From positions 3,872,615-3,936,614 of the forward strand of contig CCMO02000001.1 of NCBI GenBank assembly GCA_000751295.2: DNA of 64,000 nucleotides, in the 5' to 3' direction. This document shows positions 13,693 to 20,163 of the stretch, one piece after another. The first letter of the stretch is position 1. Each line of letters starts with the position of its first letter. The DNA is from a bacterium YEK0313. GTDB taxonomy: Bacteria > Pseudomonadota > Alphaproteobacteria > Rhizobiales > Phreatobacteraceae. The notes below the pieces were generated by a model that had not been told where the DNA came from, did no database searches, and saw only the letters and a program-made list of their open reading frames with translations. Made by a program: the position numbers and the translations under genes.

Positions 13693-16600
13693 CCTGGCAA
13701 GGCTTGGGTCGGCGCATCGTTCACGGCGACGACCGTGACATTGACCGTCGCGGTCTCGGTGACGCCGCCCGAGGTCACCGTATAGGTGAAGTTCACCTCA
13801 CCGTTGTAGTTCACCGCCGGGGTGAAGGTCAGCGTCCCGCCGGCGTTGAGCGTCACCGAACCGCCCGCGACCGCCACGGAACCTCCCGCCGTGATCGCCA
13901 CGCCGTTGATCGCCGTGATCGCGTGGCCGGGATTCTCGAAGCTGTCATTGGCGTTGACGTTGATGACGACCGGCGTGTCCTCGTTGGTCGTGGCCGTGTC
14001 GTTGGCAATGTCGGCGATAGGCGTGACGGTGATCGTGCCCGTATCGCTGTCGGTGAGCGTGCCGCCCGCGCCGCTGTTGCCGCCGTCGCTGGTGGTCATG
14101 GTCAGTTGGACCGTGCCGTTGAAGTCGGCAACCGGCACATAGTTCGGGCGCGACGCGCCGGCGAGGAACGTGTTGATGGCGGTAAGCGTGCCGGTCAGCG
14201 TCAGCGTGCCGGTGCCCGAGCCCATGACGTTCACCCCGCCTCCGGTCGTGGCGGTCAGCGAACCGGAAGCCACCGACAGCGTCACCGTCATGGTGCCGCC
14301 GCCGGCATCGACATCGGCGACCGACAGGCCGGTCAGGGACAGCGTGCCGTCCTCGCCGATCGCGAAGGTGCCGGGCAGCGTGTTGACCGGCGCGTCGTTC
14401 ACCGCGTTGACCGTGACATTGACCGTCGCAGTCTCGGCGACCCCGCCCGAACTCACTGTATAGGTGAAACTCACCGCGCCATTGGTGTTCGGAGTTGGCG
14501 AGAAGGTCAGCGTGCCGTCGGCATTGAGCGTCACGGAACCGCCCGTCACCGCGACCGAATTGCCGACCGTGATCGCCGTGCCGTTGATCGCGGTGATCAG
14601 GTGACCCGGATTTTCGAAACTGTCATTGGCATTGACGTTGATCGTGACGGCTGTGTCTTCGTTGGTCGAGGCCGTGTCGTCGGCGATATCGACGACAGGC
14701 GTGACGGTGATCGTGCTCGTATCGCTGTCGGTGAGCGCCCCGCCGGCGCCGCTATTGCCGCCATCGCTGGTGATCATGGTCAGCTGGACCGTGCCGTTGA
14801 AGTCGGCCACCGGCACGTAGTTCGGGCGCGAAGCCCCGGCGAGGAAGGTATTGATGGCGGCGAGCGTGCCGGTCAGCGTCAGCGTGCCGGTGCCCGAGCC
14901 CGCGACGTTCACGCCACTGCCAGTCACGGCGGTGAGCGCGCCGGAGGCAACCGACAGCGTCACCGTCATGGTGCCGCCGCCGGCATCGGGATCGGCGACC
15001 GACAGGCCGGTCAGGGGCAGCGTACCGTCCTCGCCGATCGTGAAGGTGCCGGGCAGCGTGTTGACCGGTGCGTCGTTGACCGCATTCACCGTGACGTTGA
15101 CCGTCGCGGTCTCCGTGGCGCCGCCCGAACTCACCGTATAGGTGAAGCTTGCCGCGCCGTTGTAGTTCGTTGCCGGCGCGAAGGTCAGCGTGCCGTCGGC
15201 ATTGAGCGTCACCGAGCCATTCGCGACGGTCACCGAACCGCCCGCCGCAATCGCCGCGCCGTTGATCGCGGTGATCGCATGGCCGGGATTTTCGAAACTG
15301 TCATTGGCGTTGACGTTGATCGTGACGGCTGTGTCTTCGTTGGTCGAGGCCGTATCGTCGGCGATGTCGACGACCGGCGTGACGGTGATCGTGCTCGTAT
15401 CGCTGTCGGTGAGCGTGCCGCCCGCGCCGCTATTGCCGCCGTCGCTGGTGGTCATGGTCAGTTGGGCCGTGCCGTTGAAGTCGGCAACGGGCGTGTAGAC
15501 CGGCCGGGCGGCCCCGGCGAGGAAGGTGTTGATGGCAGCGAGCGTACCGGTCAGCGTCAGCGTGCCGGTACCCGAGCCCATGACGTTCACCCCGCCCCCG
15601 GTGGTGGCGGTGAGCGAACCGGAAGCCACCGACAGCGTCACCGTCATGGTACCGCCGCCGGCGTCGACATCGGCGATCGACAGGCCCGTCAGAGGCAGCG
15701 TGCCATCCTCGCCGATCGTGAAGGTGCCCGGCAGCGTGTTGACCGGCGCGTCGTTGACCGCATTCACCGTGACATTGGCCGTCGCGGTCTCGGTGACGCC
15801 GCCGGATGTGACCGTATAGGTGAAGCTGACGGATCCGTTGGTGTTCAAGGCCGGCGTGAAGGTCAGCGTGCCGTCGGCATTGAGCCTCACCGAGCCGCCG
15901 GTGACGGCGACCGAGCCGTTCACCGCAATCGCCGTGCCGTCGATCGCCGTGATCGCATGGCCGGAATTCTCGAAGCTGTCATTGGCGTTGACGTTGATGA
16001 CGACCGGCGTGTCCTCGTTGGTCGTGGCCGCGTCGTTGGCGATATCGGCGACTGCCGTGACGGTGATCGTGCTCGTATCGCTGTCGGTGAGCGTGCCGCC
16101 CGTGCCGCTATTGCCGCCGTCGCTGGTGGTCATGGTCAGTTGGACCGTGCCGTTGAAGTCGGCAACCGGCACATAGTTCGGGCGCGACGCGCCGGCGAGG
16201 AACGTGTTGATGGCGGTAAGCGTGCCGGTCAGCGTCAGCGTGCCGGTGCCCGAGCCCGCGACATTCACCCCGCCTCCGGTCGTGGCGGTCAGCGAACCGG
16301 AAGCCACCGACAGCGTCACCGTCATGGTGCCGCCGCCGGCATCGGGATCGGCGACCGACAGGCCGGTCAGGGACAGCGTGCCGTCCTCGCCGATCGTGAA
16401 GGTGCCGGGCAGCGTGTTGACCGGCGCGTCGTTCACCGCGTTGACCGTGACATTGACCGTCGCAGTCTCGGTGACCCCGCCCGAACTCACTGTATAGGTG
16501 AAACTCGCCAGCCCATTGTAGTTTGCGGTGGGCGTGAAGGTCAGCGTGCCGTCGGCATTGAGCCTCACCGAGCCATTCGCGACGGTCACCGAACCGCCGA

Positions 16601-19600
16601 CGGCAATCGCGGTGCCATTGATCGCGGTGATCGCATGACCGGGATTTTCGAAGCTGTCATTGGCATCGACATTGATCGTGACGGCCACGTCTTCGTTGGT
16701 CGTCGCCGTATCATTGGCGATGTCGGCGACCGGCGTGACGGTGATCGTGCTCGCATCACTGTCGGTGAGCGCCCCGCCGGCGCCGCTATTGCCGCCATCG
16801 CTGGTGGTCATGGTCAGCAGGACCGTGCCGTTGAAGTCGGCAATCGGCGTGTAGCTCGGACGGGAAGCGCCGGCGAGGAAGGTGTTGATGTTGGCGAGTG
16901 TGCCGGTCAGGGTCAGCGTGCCGGTGCCCGAGCCCACGACGTTTACTCCGCCGCCGGTCGTGGCGGTGAGCGAGCCGGACCCGACGGACAACGTTACCGT
17001 CATCGTGCCGCCGCCAGCATCAGGGTCGGCGACCGACAGCCCCGCAAGGGGCAGCGTGCCGTCCTCGCTCATCGGGAAGGATCCGGGCAGCGTGTTGACC
17101 GGTGCGTCGTTGACGGCAATGACGTTGATCGTCGCGATCGCCGTGTTGGAATTGACCGTCCCGTCATTGACCGTCACGTTGATGGTTCGCGGGGTCGTCG
17201 ACGGATTGTCCGACGTCGCGGAGAAACGTACGGCCGCGATCGCAGCCGCGTAGTCCGCCGGCGTCGCGTTGCCGCTCAACGTCAGGGTAAATGTCGCGGC
17301 GTTGTAGTTTGCGGTAATCCCTGCCGGCAGGCCCGTCGCGCCGAGCACATCGCCTGCCACGCCATTGGTGATGACGATCGTTGCGGAGGCGATCGCGCCG
17401 TCTCCGTCCAGGACAGCCGCATCGATATCCGAGATCCCGACGGGGGTTCCGTTCTCCGTATAGGTCGCCGTCCAGCCCGTTGCCTCGGGACCCAGGTAGA
17501 CACGATCGATCTGAACGTCCCGCGCGTCGCCGTTGGTCGTGGACGTGTCCCAGGTCAGACCGATCTTATACGTGCCCGTCGCAAGTTCGCTGATGAAACT
17601 CGATTGGAACTGTTGCCACGTATTGACGGCAAGGGTGGTCGCGCCGGAGGCTCCGGTGCCGCCTGTCGTATAGGTGCCGGGAATGGTCATGACGACGTTG
17701 TTGGCGGCGTCCATGATCACCCAGGAGAAATTGGCTGCGGCCGGCTGGGCGGTCGACAGCATTCTCGCGTCGAACGAGAAATTATACTGCAGCCCTCGCG
17801 TCAGCGTGACGGCCGTCGTGTTCTGCAGCAGCACTTTCCCCGTGCCGATCGCACCATCCGTATCGGTGAAGATCTGAACGCCGCTGCCCGTGCTTGCCCC
17901 AAAAGGTCCTGTCGTGAGCGGTGAATTTGCGCCGGCGGGATAGGTGACCGGACCTGACGTGCCAGCGGCCTGCGCCGACGTCCAGCCGGTTCCGCCATTC
18001 TCGAAGCCGCCATTGGTGACGCCATTGGCCGAAGCGGGCGTCGTCGGACCATCGAGATCGACATTCGGCAGGCTGTTGATGGCCGCAACGTTGATCGTGG
18101 TCGTCGCAACATTGGAATCTTGAGCCCCATCGCTGACCTTCACAGTGATGGTGCGCGGCGTTGTCGACGGATTGACCGAGGTCGACTCGAAATGGATGGT
18201 CTCGATCGTGTCCGCGTAGACAGCCTTCGTCGCCGATCCCGTCAGCGTGATGGTGATGGTCGTGCCGTTGTCGACGACCGTGTAGGTCAGGCCATTGATC
18301 GCGCCGGTCGATCCGTTCGACAGAATCGTTCCGGTGGCACCACCGATCCGGAAGCGGTCTCCCGCCTGCTCGTTGGTCAGGACAATGGTGGCCGAGGCCA
18401 TGTTCGTGCTGTCAGGATCGTTGATCTGCGATGCCGCATCGGCGATCGCGACCGGCGTCCCGCCTTCCGTATAGGCCGCCGTGTAGTTTGTCGGCACGAC
18501 CTGGACGTTGTCGACGATCAGGCCGGAGCCGTCGGTCGGCGACGAAAGCCCCCCCGACGAACCATTCGATTGAATGCCGATCGTGGTCGAGGTCGAGGTC
18601 GCGGTGAACGTGACGGAGTAGGTCTGCCAGGTCGAACCCGTCGTGAAGTTCAGAACCGACGCGCCATTGACCAGGAGGATGCCCCGGTCGGCCGTGTTGC
18701 CCGAACGTGTAACCGCCAGAACCGAGTAGGTATAGGTCTGGCCGACGACCGTCGTGATCGTCTGCGATATGGTCGTCGCGTTGAAGGCTCCTTCGACCTC
18801 CGCCACGCGCGAACCGAAACCGCTCGACGGAACGCCGTAGGTCGCAGGCGGATTGGTCTCGAGCGCCCCGACATTGCTCGTCCAGTTCGTCGTCGTCTCG
18901 AATGACGGGTTCGCAACCAGATTGCCGGAATTCAGCGTGATGGACGGTGGCAGAAGCAGGTGGTCCCAGGCCGCTTGCGCGGTTTGAGAAATCGCGACGG
19001 CGCTCTCGATCGTTCCGGTCCGGTATTCGAGAGCCCAGTCCCCGCCGAGGCTGGCCGCCCCCGTCATGTCCTCGGAGGCAGCGACGTCGGCCCCGGTCAG
19101 GACCGCCAGCGTATCGACGAGTGCTTCGCCGCGCGCCCCGCTCCCGACCTTGCAGCCATAGATGAGAATGTCGCCGTCCCGCGACAGCGAGCTGCCTATC
19201 TCGGACAACACGGCTGAGAACTGGGCGATATTGGCATTGGTATAGGTCGCGTCGCCCAGCCGAAACTCGGCAGCGTCGCCGTGCGAGATGATCTGGATGC
19301 TGGCGACGTTGCTATAGCCCCGCACCGTTTCGGCGATCTGTTGCAGTCCATCGCGGTTGGCGTCGATCTCGACGATGATGGCGCCCGGCGCGATGCCGGC
19401 GATCAAGGTCGCCTTGTCGGAAACACCGGCGTCAATGAAGACGATGACTGGGCCATTGCCCGACCCACTGTCGGCCGCGTGCTCCCGCTGGCCGGCCAGC
19501 ATGTCCATTGCCGGGGCTTCCGCGGCGGCGGCCTCGCGCACTCCCCGCTCGCCCGGCATCGGATCCCGCTGCATCGGGTGAGATTCGGTGATGTCGCGCA

Positions 19601-20036
19601 GAGCGATCGTCGCCGCGCCATTCGCGCCCTGCGCCGCACCGCTGGCCTCCGGATCGCTCCCTCGGGGCGCGCCCTGGCCGGCGGCTTCGGCGAGCGGTGT
19701 CGGCGCCCTTTCCTGATGCGCATTGGCCGCGACCGGCTGGCCGGCATGCCGGTCAGCATCGGAACCCGCATTCTGGCCCTGCCCGCCATGATCGGCTGCT
19801 GCAGGCAATCCATGCGGCTGGCCGGCGGCCTCCGCCGCCGCGCCGGCAACCGCCCCGCCGGCTCCCGGTTCGGCCGCGGCCTGGCCGTGCGCCTCGGTAT
19901 GGGGCGCGGCGCCGTCGAACACCATGCGCGGCTCGAGCAGCCGATAGTCGAGCGGGCTCCTGAGCGTGACGGCGCGCGCCGCCTGGCCCACCTTCCTGGG
20001 GGACGATGAACCTGCAACCGGTAGTCTCGTCGACAT
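1..20036 (-). CDS. Giant DUF4347 / multi-Ig-like repeat protein, putative secreted adhesin (C-terminus outside window)
   Basis: The minus strand is open from an ATG at 20036 to base 1, giving more than 6,678 residues. An in-frame TGA two codons upstream (20040-20042) fixes the start at or after this ATG, and a weak GGCGGA precedes it. There is no Sec signal peptide. Residues 34-44 read LEPRMVFDGAA, the N-terminal motif common in large DUF4347 proteins. An Ala/Gly-rich linker is followed by DUF4347 (about 195-355, from VIVFIDAGVSDK). Two carbohydrate-binding-like modules (near VANPSFE and GGFENGGTGW) each precede an EGGTPVAI-type module. Then come five 226-residue units (about 985-2114) and about 40 cadherin-like modules with VTVTPVNDPP junctions and DxDGDxLT calcium-type motifs, mixed with putative-Ig modules. 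It is the last visible gene of the TolC-HlyD-M50 unit, 127 bp after its neighbour. A role as secreted adhesin is inferred; the C-terminal targeting region is not visible. Confidence 0.9.
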   Translation of the reverse strand, partial: MSTRLPVAGSSSPRKVGQAARAVTLRSPLDYRLLEPRMVFDGAAPHTEAHGQAAAEPGAGGAVAGAAAEAAGQPHGLPAAADHGGQGQNAGSDADRHAGQPVAANAHQERAPTPLAEAAGQGAPRGSDPEASGAAQGANGAATIALRDITESHPMQRDPMPGERGVREAAAAEAPAMDMLAGQREHAADSGSGNGPVIVFIDAGVSDKATLIAGIAPGAIIVEIDANRDGLQQIAETVRGYSNVASIQIISHGDAAEFRLGDATYTNANIAQFSAVLSEIGSSLSRDGDILIYGCKVGSGARGEALVDTLAVLTGADVAASEDMTGAASLGGDWALEYRTGTIESAVAISQTAQAAWDHLLLPPSITLNSGNLVANPSFETTTNWTSNVGALETNPPATYGVPSSGFGSRVAEVEGAFNATTISQTITTVVGQTYTYSVLAVTRSGNTADRGILLVNGASVLNFTTGSTWQTYSVTFTATSTSTTIGIQSNGSSGGLSSPTDGSGLIVDNVQVVPTNYTAAYTEGGTPVAIADAASQINDPDSTNMASATIVLTNEQAGDRFRIGGATGTILSNGSTGAINGLTYTVVDNGTTITITLTGSATKAVYADTIETIHFESTSVNPSTTPRTITVKVSDGAQDSNVATTTINVAAINSLPNVDLDGPTTPASANGVTNGGFENGGTGWTSAQAAGTSGPVTYPAGANSPLTTGPFGASTGSGVQIFTDTDGAIGTGKVLLQNTTAVTLTRGLQYNFSFDARMLSTAQPAAANFSWVIMDAANNVVMTIPGTYTTGGTGASGATTLAVNTWQQFQSSFISELATGTYKIGLTWDTSTTNGDARDVQIDRVYLGPEATGWTATYTENGTPVGISDIDAAVLDGDGAIASATIVITNGVAGDVLGATGLPAGITANYNAATFTLTLSGNATPADYAAAIAAVRFSATSDNPSTTPRTINVTVNDGTVNSNTAIATINVIAVNDAPVNTLPGSFPMSEDGTLPLAGLSVADPDAGGGTMTVTLSVGSGSLTATTGGGVNVVGSGTGTLTLTGTLANINTFLAGASRPSYTPIADFNGTVLLTMTTSDGGNSGAGGALTDSDASTITVTPVADIANDTATTNEDVAVTINVDANDSFENPGHAITAINGTAIAVGGSVTVANGSVRLNADGTLTFTPTANYNGLASFTYTVSSGGVTETATVNVTVNAVNDAPVNTLPGTFTIGEDGTLSLTGLSVADPDAGGGTMTVTLSVASGSLTATTGGGVNVAGSGTGTLTLTGTLTAINTFLAGASRPNYVPVADFNGTVQLTMTTSDGGNSGTGGTLTDSDTSTITVTAVADIANDAATTNEDTPVVINVNANDSFENSGHAITAIDGTAIAVNGSVAVTGGSVRLNADGTLTFTPALNTNGSVSFTYTVTSGGVTETATANVTVNAVNDAPVNTLPGTFTIGEDGTLPLTGLSIADVDAGGGTMTVTLSVASGSLTATTGGGVNVMGSGTGTLTLTGTLAAINTFLAGAARPVYTPVADFNGTAQLTMTTSDGGNSGAGGTLTDSDTSTITVTPVVDIADDTASTNEDTAVTINVNANDSFENPGHAITAINGAAIAAGGSVTVANGSVTLNADGTLTFAPATNYNGAASFTYTVSSGGATETATVNVTVNAVNDAPVNTLPGTFTIGEDGTLPLTGLSVADPDAGGGTMTVTLSVASGALTAVTGSGVNVAGSGTGTLTLTGTLAAINTFLAGASRPNYVPVADFNGTVQLTMITSDGGNSGAGGALTDSDTSTITVTPVVDIADDTASTNEDTAVTINVNANDSFENPGHLITAINGTAITVGNSVAVTGGSVTLNADGTLTFSPTPNTNGAVSFTYTVSSGGVAETATVNVTVNAVNDAPVNTLPGTFAIGEDGTLSLTGLSVADVDAGGGTMTVTLSVASGSLTATTGGGVNVMGSGTGTLTLTGTLTAINTFLAGASRPNYVPVADFNGTVQLTMTTSDGGNSGAGGTLTDSDTGTITVTPIADIANDTATTNEDTPVVINVNANDSFENPGHAITAINGVAITAGGSVAVAGGSVTLNAGGTLTFTPAVNYNGEVNFTYTVTSGGVTETATVNVTVVAVNDAPTQALPGAQSTSEDVSRAIPGVTVGDVDGDILTTTLTVTGGTATVTLGGGAAISGSGTATITISGTAAQINAALAGLTYVPTADFNGTASIGIATSDGTATTSGTVSIAVSAVADITNDSVATNEDTPLTFAPLANDTFENPGRTITAINGGAIAAGSTVAVTNGAVTLNADGTLTFTPAAGYNGPVSFTYTVTSGGVTETATVSVTVNSVNDAPAGADKTITTNEDTTYTFSAADFGFSDANDNPPNTFSAVIITTLPTGGTLYLSGTAVTAGQVISAANIGNLTWVPALNSNGAGLASFTFQVRDNGGTANGGVDTDPTPNTITFNVTAVNDAPVNTAPASYQTNEDTPKTLNGISVADVDANGGIVTVTLSVDTGGVLQASSGGGVTVTGSGTTSITLSGTLTDINTYLAGSAAPVFSPTADFNGPVILTIVSNDGGNTGSGGPLTDTDTRTITVTAVNDPPVGSDGSLTTAEDTVFNGRLPVATDVDGQALTYGAGGTAPAHGTVTINPDGTYTYRPAANYNGADSFTYTVTDGIATVEYRITVTVTPVNDAPVATPITTSTAEDTPLVVGAAGGVLSHASDVDGDPLSVASFTVSGTTYTAGQTATGAWGSLTLNADGSYSYQPAANFNGTVPQVTYVVSDGTATASSTLDITVTPVNDPPVSTPIPAQVSDDSQTIAPFDISGRFSDPDTGDTLTFSASGLPAGLTMNAAGVISGRLDHSASQGAPGGVYSVTVTATDAGGLSTTRTFTWTVRNPAPVAHDDAVATTENAPVSGSVFADNGSGADSDPDGDTIRVAAAAAAAGGVGTAVAGSGGGTFVINADGSYTFQPGADFDNLAAGATRTTSITYTISDGEGGTATATVTVTVTGENDPPVAVNDTFTTAEDMPATFDVRSNDRDVDGGTLTVVAINGSAISAGQTVAVANGTVTLNADGRLTFTPTANFNGPLSFTYTLSDGTATAIATVNGTVTPVNDAPVARNDDIATTENAPVTGSVLVDNGSGADSDVDGDTLTVSAVNGSAAGVGAGVRGTAGGTFTIDPNGNFSFVPGTDFDDLAAGATRTTSVTYTISDGAGGFATATVTVTVTGENDAPVAVDDSFTTAEDTSVTFDPRVNDRDVDGNALTVTAINGTAITVGTPLAVSGGTVTLGADGRLTFAPTANFNGPLVFTYTVSDGTTTAEATVRGTVTPVNDAPVAVNDAFTTPEDTSVIIDVRSNDSDIDNDALTVTQINGANIAVNGSIAVAGGTVTLLADGTLRFTPTANFNGTVAFDYTISDGTATASARVNGTVTPVNDPPMAFDDSFTTPEDTPVVFDVRSNDSDIDGDSLSVTAINGQAISVGVAVNVTGGVVTLLADGRLQFTPAANYNGSRTFTYAVSDGTTTAEATVRGTVTPVNDPPVASDDSLTTAEDTAFSGRLPVATDPDNDTVTYAAGTTAPAHGTVTINADGTYTYRPAADYNGPDTFSFIVSDGHGGSNEYYVSVTVTPVNDAPTATPIPDRMGADGALENFSISGYFSDAEGTPLTFSAGATLPPGLTIDATTGVISGRLTADASQGGTGGVYTVAITASDGSLSVTQTFTFTVTNPPPIAVNDAVTTAEDTPVTFDVRSNDRDGGPAGEADNDALSVTAINGTAITVGSSVAVTGGRVTLNADGTLTFSPSADYNGTPSFTYTLSDGQGGTANAVVSLTITAVNDGPVAGTIGDREGKDGTTASLAAGAFFTDVDDATLSYSATGLPPGLTIDPATGLISGTIAPGASGPTGLTAYTVSITATDSQGASATATFTYTIVNQPPVANDDFATTAEDTPVDIPILANDNDPDGDPAVVIRVNNVILTVGGPPVATANGTVGLVVVNGVEMLRFTPNLNYNGQESFTYTIDDGNSGVDTALVTITVTPVNDAPVGKPIPDQDRQDSQAFAYDLSDSFSDPDREALSYTVTGLPVGLTVDAAGRISGTIDRNASQGGPNGDGIYTVTVTARDAGGLSATQTFQIRVTNPAPSAHDDAVTTNEDVSASFNVLTGAGTTGGVGGPGADSDPDGDPLQLIGATAGNGTVTFQPDGTITYTPNPNFNGTDVISYRISDGNGGFSTAQVIVTVVAVNDPPVASQISDKIDSDGEVGISLDVKPFFTDADHDTLTYAISGLPTFLSYDPATGIVSLNTVDGRVPMDASVSGPRGDGVYTITVTASDGHGGTVSQTFAWSFTNPPPTAHDDVDDASEDGPQIRGNILTNDSDPDGDPIRVIRAGGVDVAAGATVTLTGSTGGTFTIASDGTYTFDPAGAFDDLQAGETHVTTIMYLVRDANGANSDTATLTITVTGANDAPIVDPVPGQPAGTLPPQHGTDGATVSYGVAEFFSDVDDATLTYAVVGSLPPGLSFDAATGMVSGRLTADASQGGSGGVYTLTFRATDALGLSVTATQTFTVTNPPPVAGNDTASTDEDTPVTINVLGNDSDGTPDGDTLTVVSASAANGSVVINADGTLTYTPNPNYNGTDTITYRISDGQGGFATAIVTVDVAVVNDPPATTPIPDATRHDGDVINLDISGNFIDPEGDPLTYTVTGLPPGLTYNASTGLISGRLAADASQGGPGLDGVYEITVTASDGKPGGESQPIRFTYTILNVVPVANADTATTPEDQPILIDVLGNDTDADGDPAVILSIDGTALTVGASVDVANGRVTLVDDNGRQKLLFTPNANYNGAVSFKYTMGDTNGGTSEATVNVTVTPVNDPPVAGTIPDHAQSDGTTVDLGIAGSFGDIDGDDLTFTISGLPPGLTYDADTGRITGRLTADASQGGTGGVYTVVVTASDGKPGSTPATASFTFTVTNQPPVAADDTVVTAEDTAVVFDVRDNDRDGGTGGEADSDALTVTMIDGQAVTTGVEVVLASGAGTVTRGADGRLTFMPARNFNGTVSFSYTISDGQGGVATAEVSLTVTPVADPPTLDLDANTPGTGHAATFTEGGAPVPVADASVAAADPENDIVALDVALGAAADGAAEVIHLNGGTDIVRGTAASGSVTFGGVTFSFTYDGGSALHFQNAAGAGVPLSPAAIDALIQSLRYENRSDNPTAGDRTLTFTVTDSTGAAATAVSVITVVPVNDAPVAVADTAATTENTAITGPVPGVLGNDSDAEGDSLTVSAVGGLAGNVGSAVAGSMGGSFVINADGSYSFDPGTAFDTLKAGEQRVTSVTYEVSDGKGGFATATLSVTVTGLNDPPVGADAEITTNEDTAFNGRLPQAADIDGDALTYAAGAPPAHGSVTINTDGTYVYTPTANYAGPDSFTYTVSDGTASVTYTVHITVVPVPDAPVAGPLPNQALTDGQGGVAIGVAQAFSDPDAGDSLTFSATGLPAGLTMAADGTISGTVDRSASQVGGGSYQVVVTATDTTGLTATQTFTITVTNPGPTAVDDAATTGENTPVTGRVLDNDSDPDGDPLQVVSVSGSAGGVGAVVAGSAGGAFRINADGSYSFDPGADFDDLAAGATRTTSVTYTISDGQGGTAGATLTITVTGVNDAPIAGNNSHTTPEDTAVSGAISARDPEGAPLSYSLDAQPAHGTVTLAADGSYTYQPAPNFNGTDTFQVTVSDGAGGTTTVTVTVTVTPVNDDPVATADAATTNQNTPIPVSGVSVLANDSDPDGDPLVVSAVAGGGVGVATAGSTGGTFVINADGTYSFDPGTAFRDLKPGEQRTTSVTYTVSDGHGGTASATLTVTVTGLNDGPVAVNDVETTAANRQVSGVVTSNDGDPDGDALTVAGVGPGTPAGGVAVPVAGSAGGSFVIQADGSYTFVPDASFADLRPGESRVTSVDYQVSDGRGGFASATLSVTVTGINDAPTAGSLPPRSGSDGQAVSYNPASVFSDVDGDVLTYSASGLPPGLIMDPTTGLISGTLASNASQGGSGGAYTVSVTATDPGGLSVTRTFTWTVTNPPPVAGNDAVTTAEDTLVNGSVTGNDSDPDGDALTYTLVTGPTKGSITFNSDGTYSYMPAANVTGTDTFVYQVSDGQGGTAQATVTITITPVNDPPVAVDDPNSFTIPEEGSVTIRPLANDSDVEGDPLTITAIDGQAIAVGQTVTVTGGTVTLNGDGSLIFTAATDYSGTPSFTYTISDGVAAATATVSGTVTPVNDAPVNTLPASLSGTEDVDLPITGLSIFDPDAGSAPVRVTLSVPVGALTMVAGAGITFLSGGPGSPGGTVVFEGTLDAINAYLAASPPVYTPVANGHASVTLTMTTDDLGSVGDGGPKSDTDTMTLVFVAVNDPPTASAVPPSLTLAEDSTASGAIVAEDVDGDTLTYALTTPPAHGTISFNSDGTYVYAPNPDYHGPDSFSVTVSDGNGGTLVLIVPVTVTPENDAPVGRDTAITLPEDAVSSGTLPVATDIDGDALTYGLGTGASHGTAMVNPDGTYSYRPDADFTGTDSFTYTVFDGTVTVTYTVTVTVTPENDPPVARDDAATTAEDTPVSVNVLGNDSDIDGDGLTVISADAGNGTVTINADGTITYRPNANFNGTDTITYRISDGHGGTAIANVVVTVTPVNDPPVGRDGTVTVAEDTIATGTLPTATDVDGDPLTYGRGSPASHGTVT
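5230..9215 (-). repeat. Alternating He_PIG-like and cadherin-like modules (about 0.6-kb period)
   Basis: Putative-Ig modules begin near 5230, 5845, 6425, 7085, 7710, 8325 and 8935, separated each time by one cadherin-like module. This gives a two-module period of about 580-660 bp. Other He_PIG-like modules are isolated (near 1950, 3520 and 11425). Unlike the 678-bp array, unit lengths vary and the sequences are diverged, so this is an older duplication. Confidence 0.7.
13693..17082 (-). repeat. Five tandem 678-bp units inside the giant gene
   Basis: The string ccgggcagcgtgttgacc or a close variant starts at 14371, 15049, 15727, 16405 and 17083, an exact 678-bp spacing (226 residues). A diverged copy lies at 13693. 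Each unit encodes two Ig-like modules: one of the LPGTFTIGEDGTLPLTGLS type and one of the DIANDTATTNEDVAVTINV type. The four units from 14371 on are close to identical, while the unit at 13693 is more diverged. The constant length shows whole-unit duplication without indels. Confidence 0.9.
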
Positions 20037-20163
20037 CGATCAATCCGCCTGTTCTGACCGGGCTCGCAAGCAGCGGTCCGGTCGAATTCCGTCTTGTCTC
20101 CGTCTCGCCCCCCGGCGACGGGTCTTGCATTCGCGCGGCCGGCTCATCCCGGCCGACCTGGCC

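Noticed and set aside
13693..17082. Tandem array as a CRISPR or mobile element
   Set aside because: Units are 678 bp, coding, in frame and without spacers or terminal inverted repeats.
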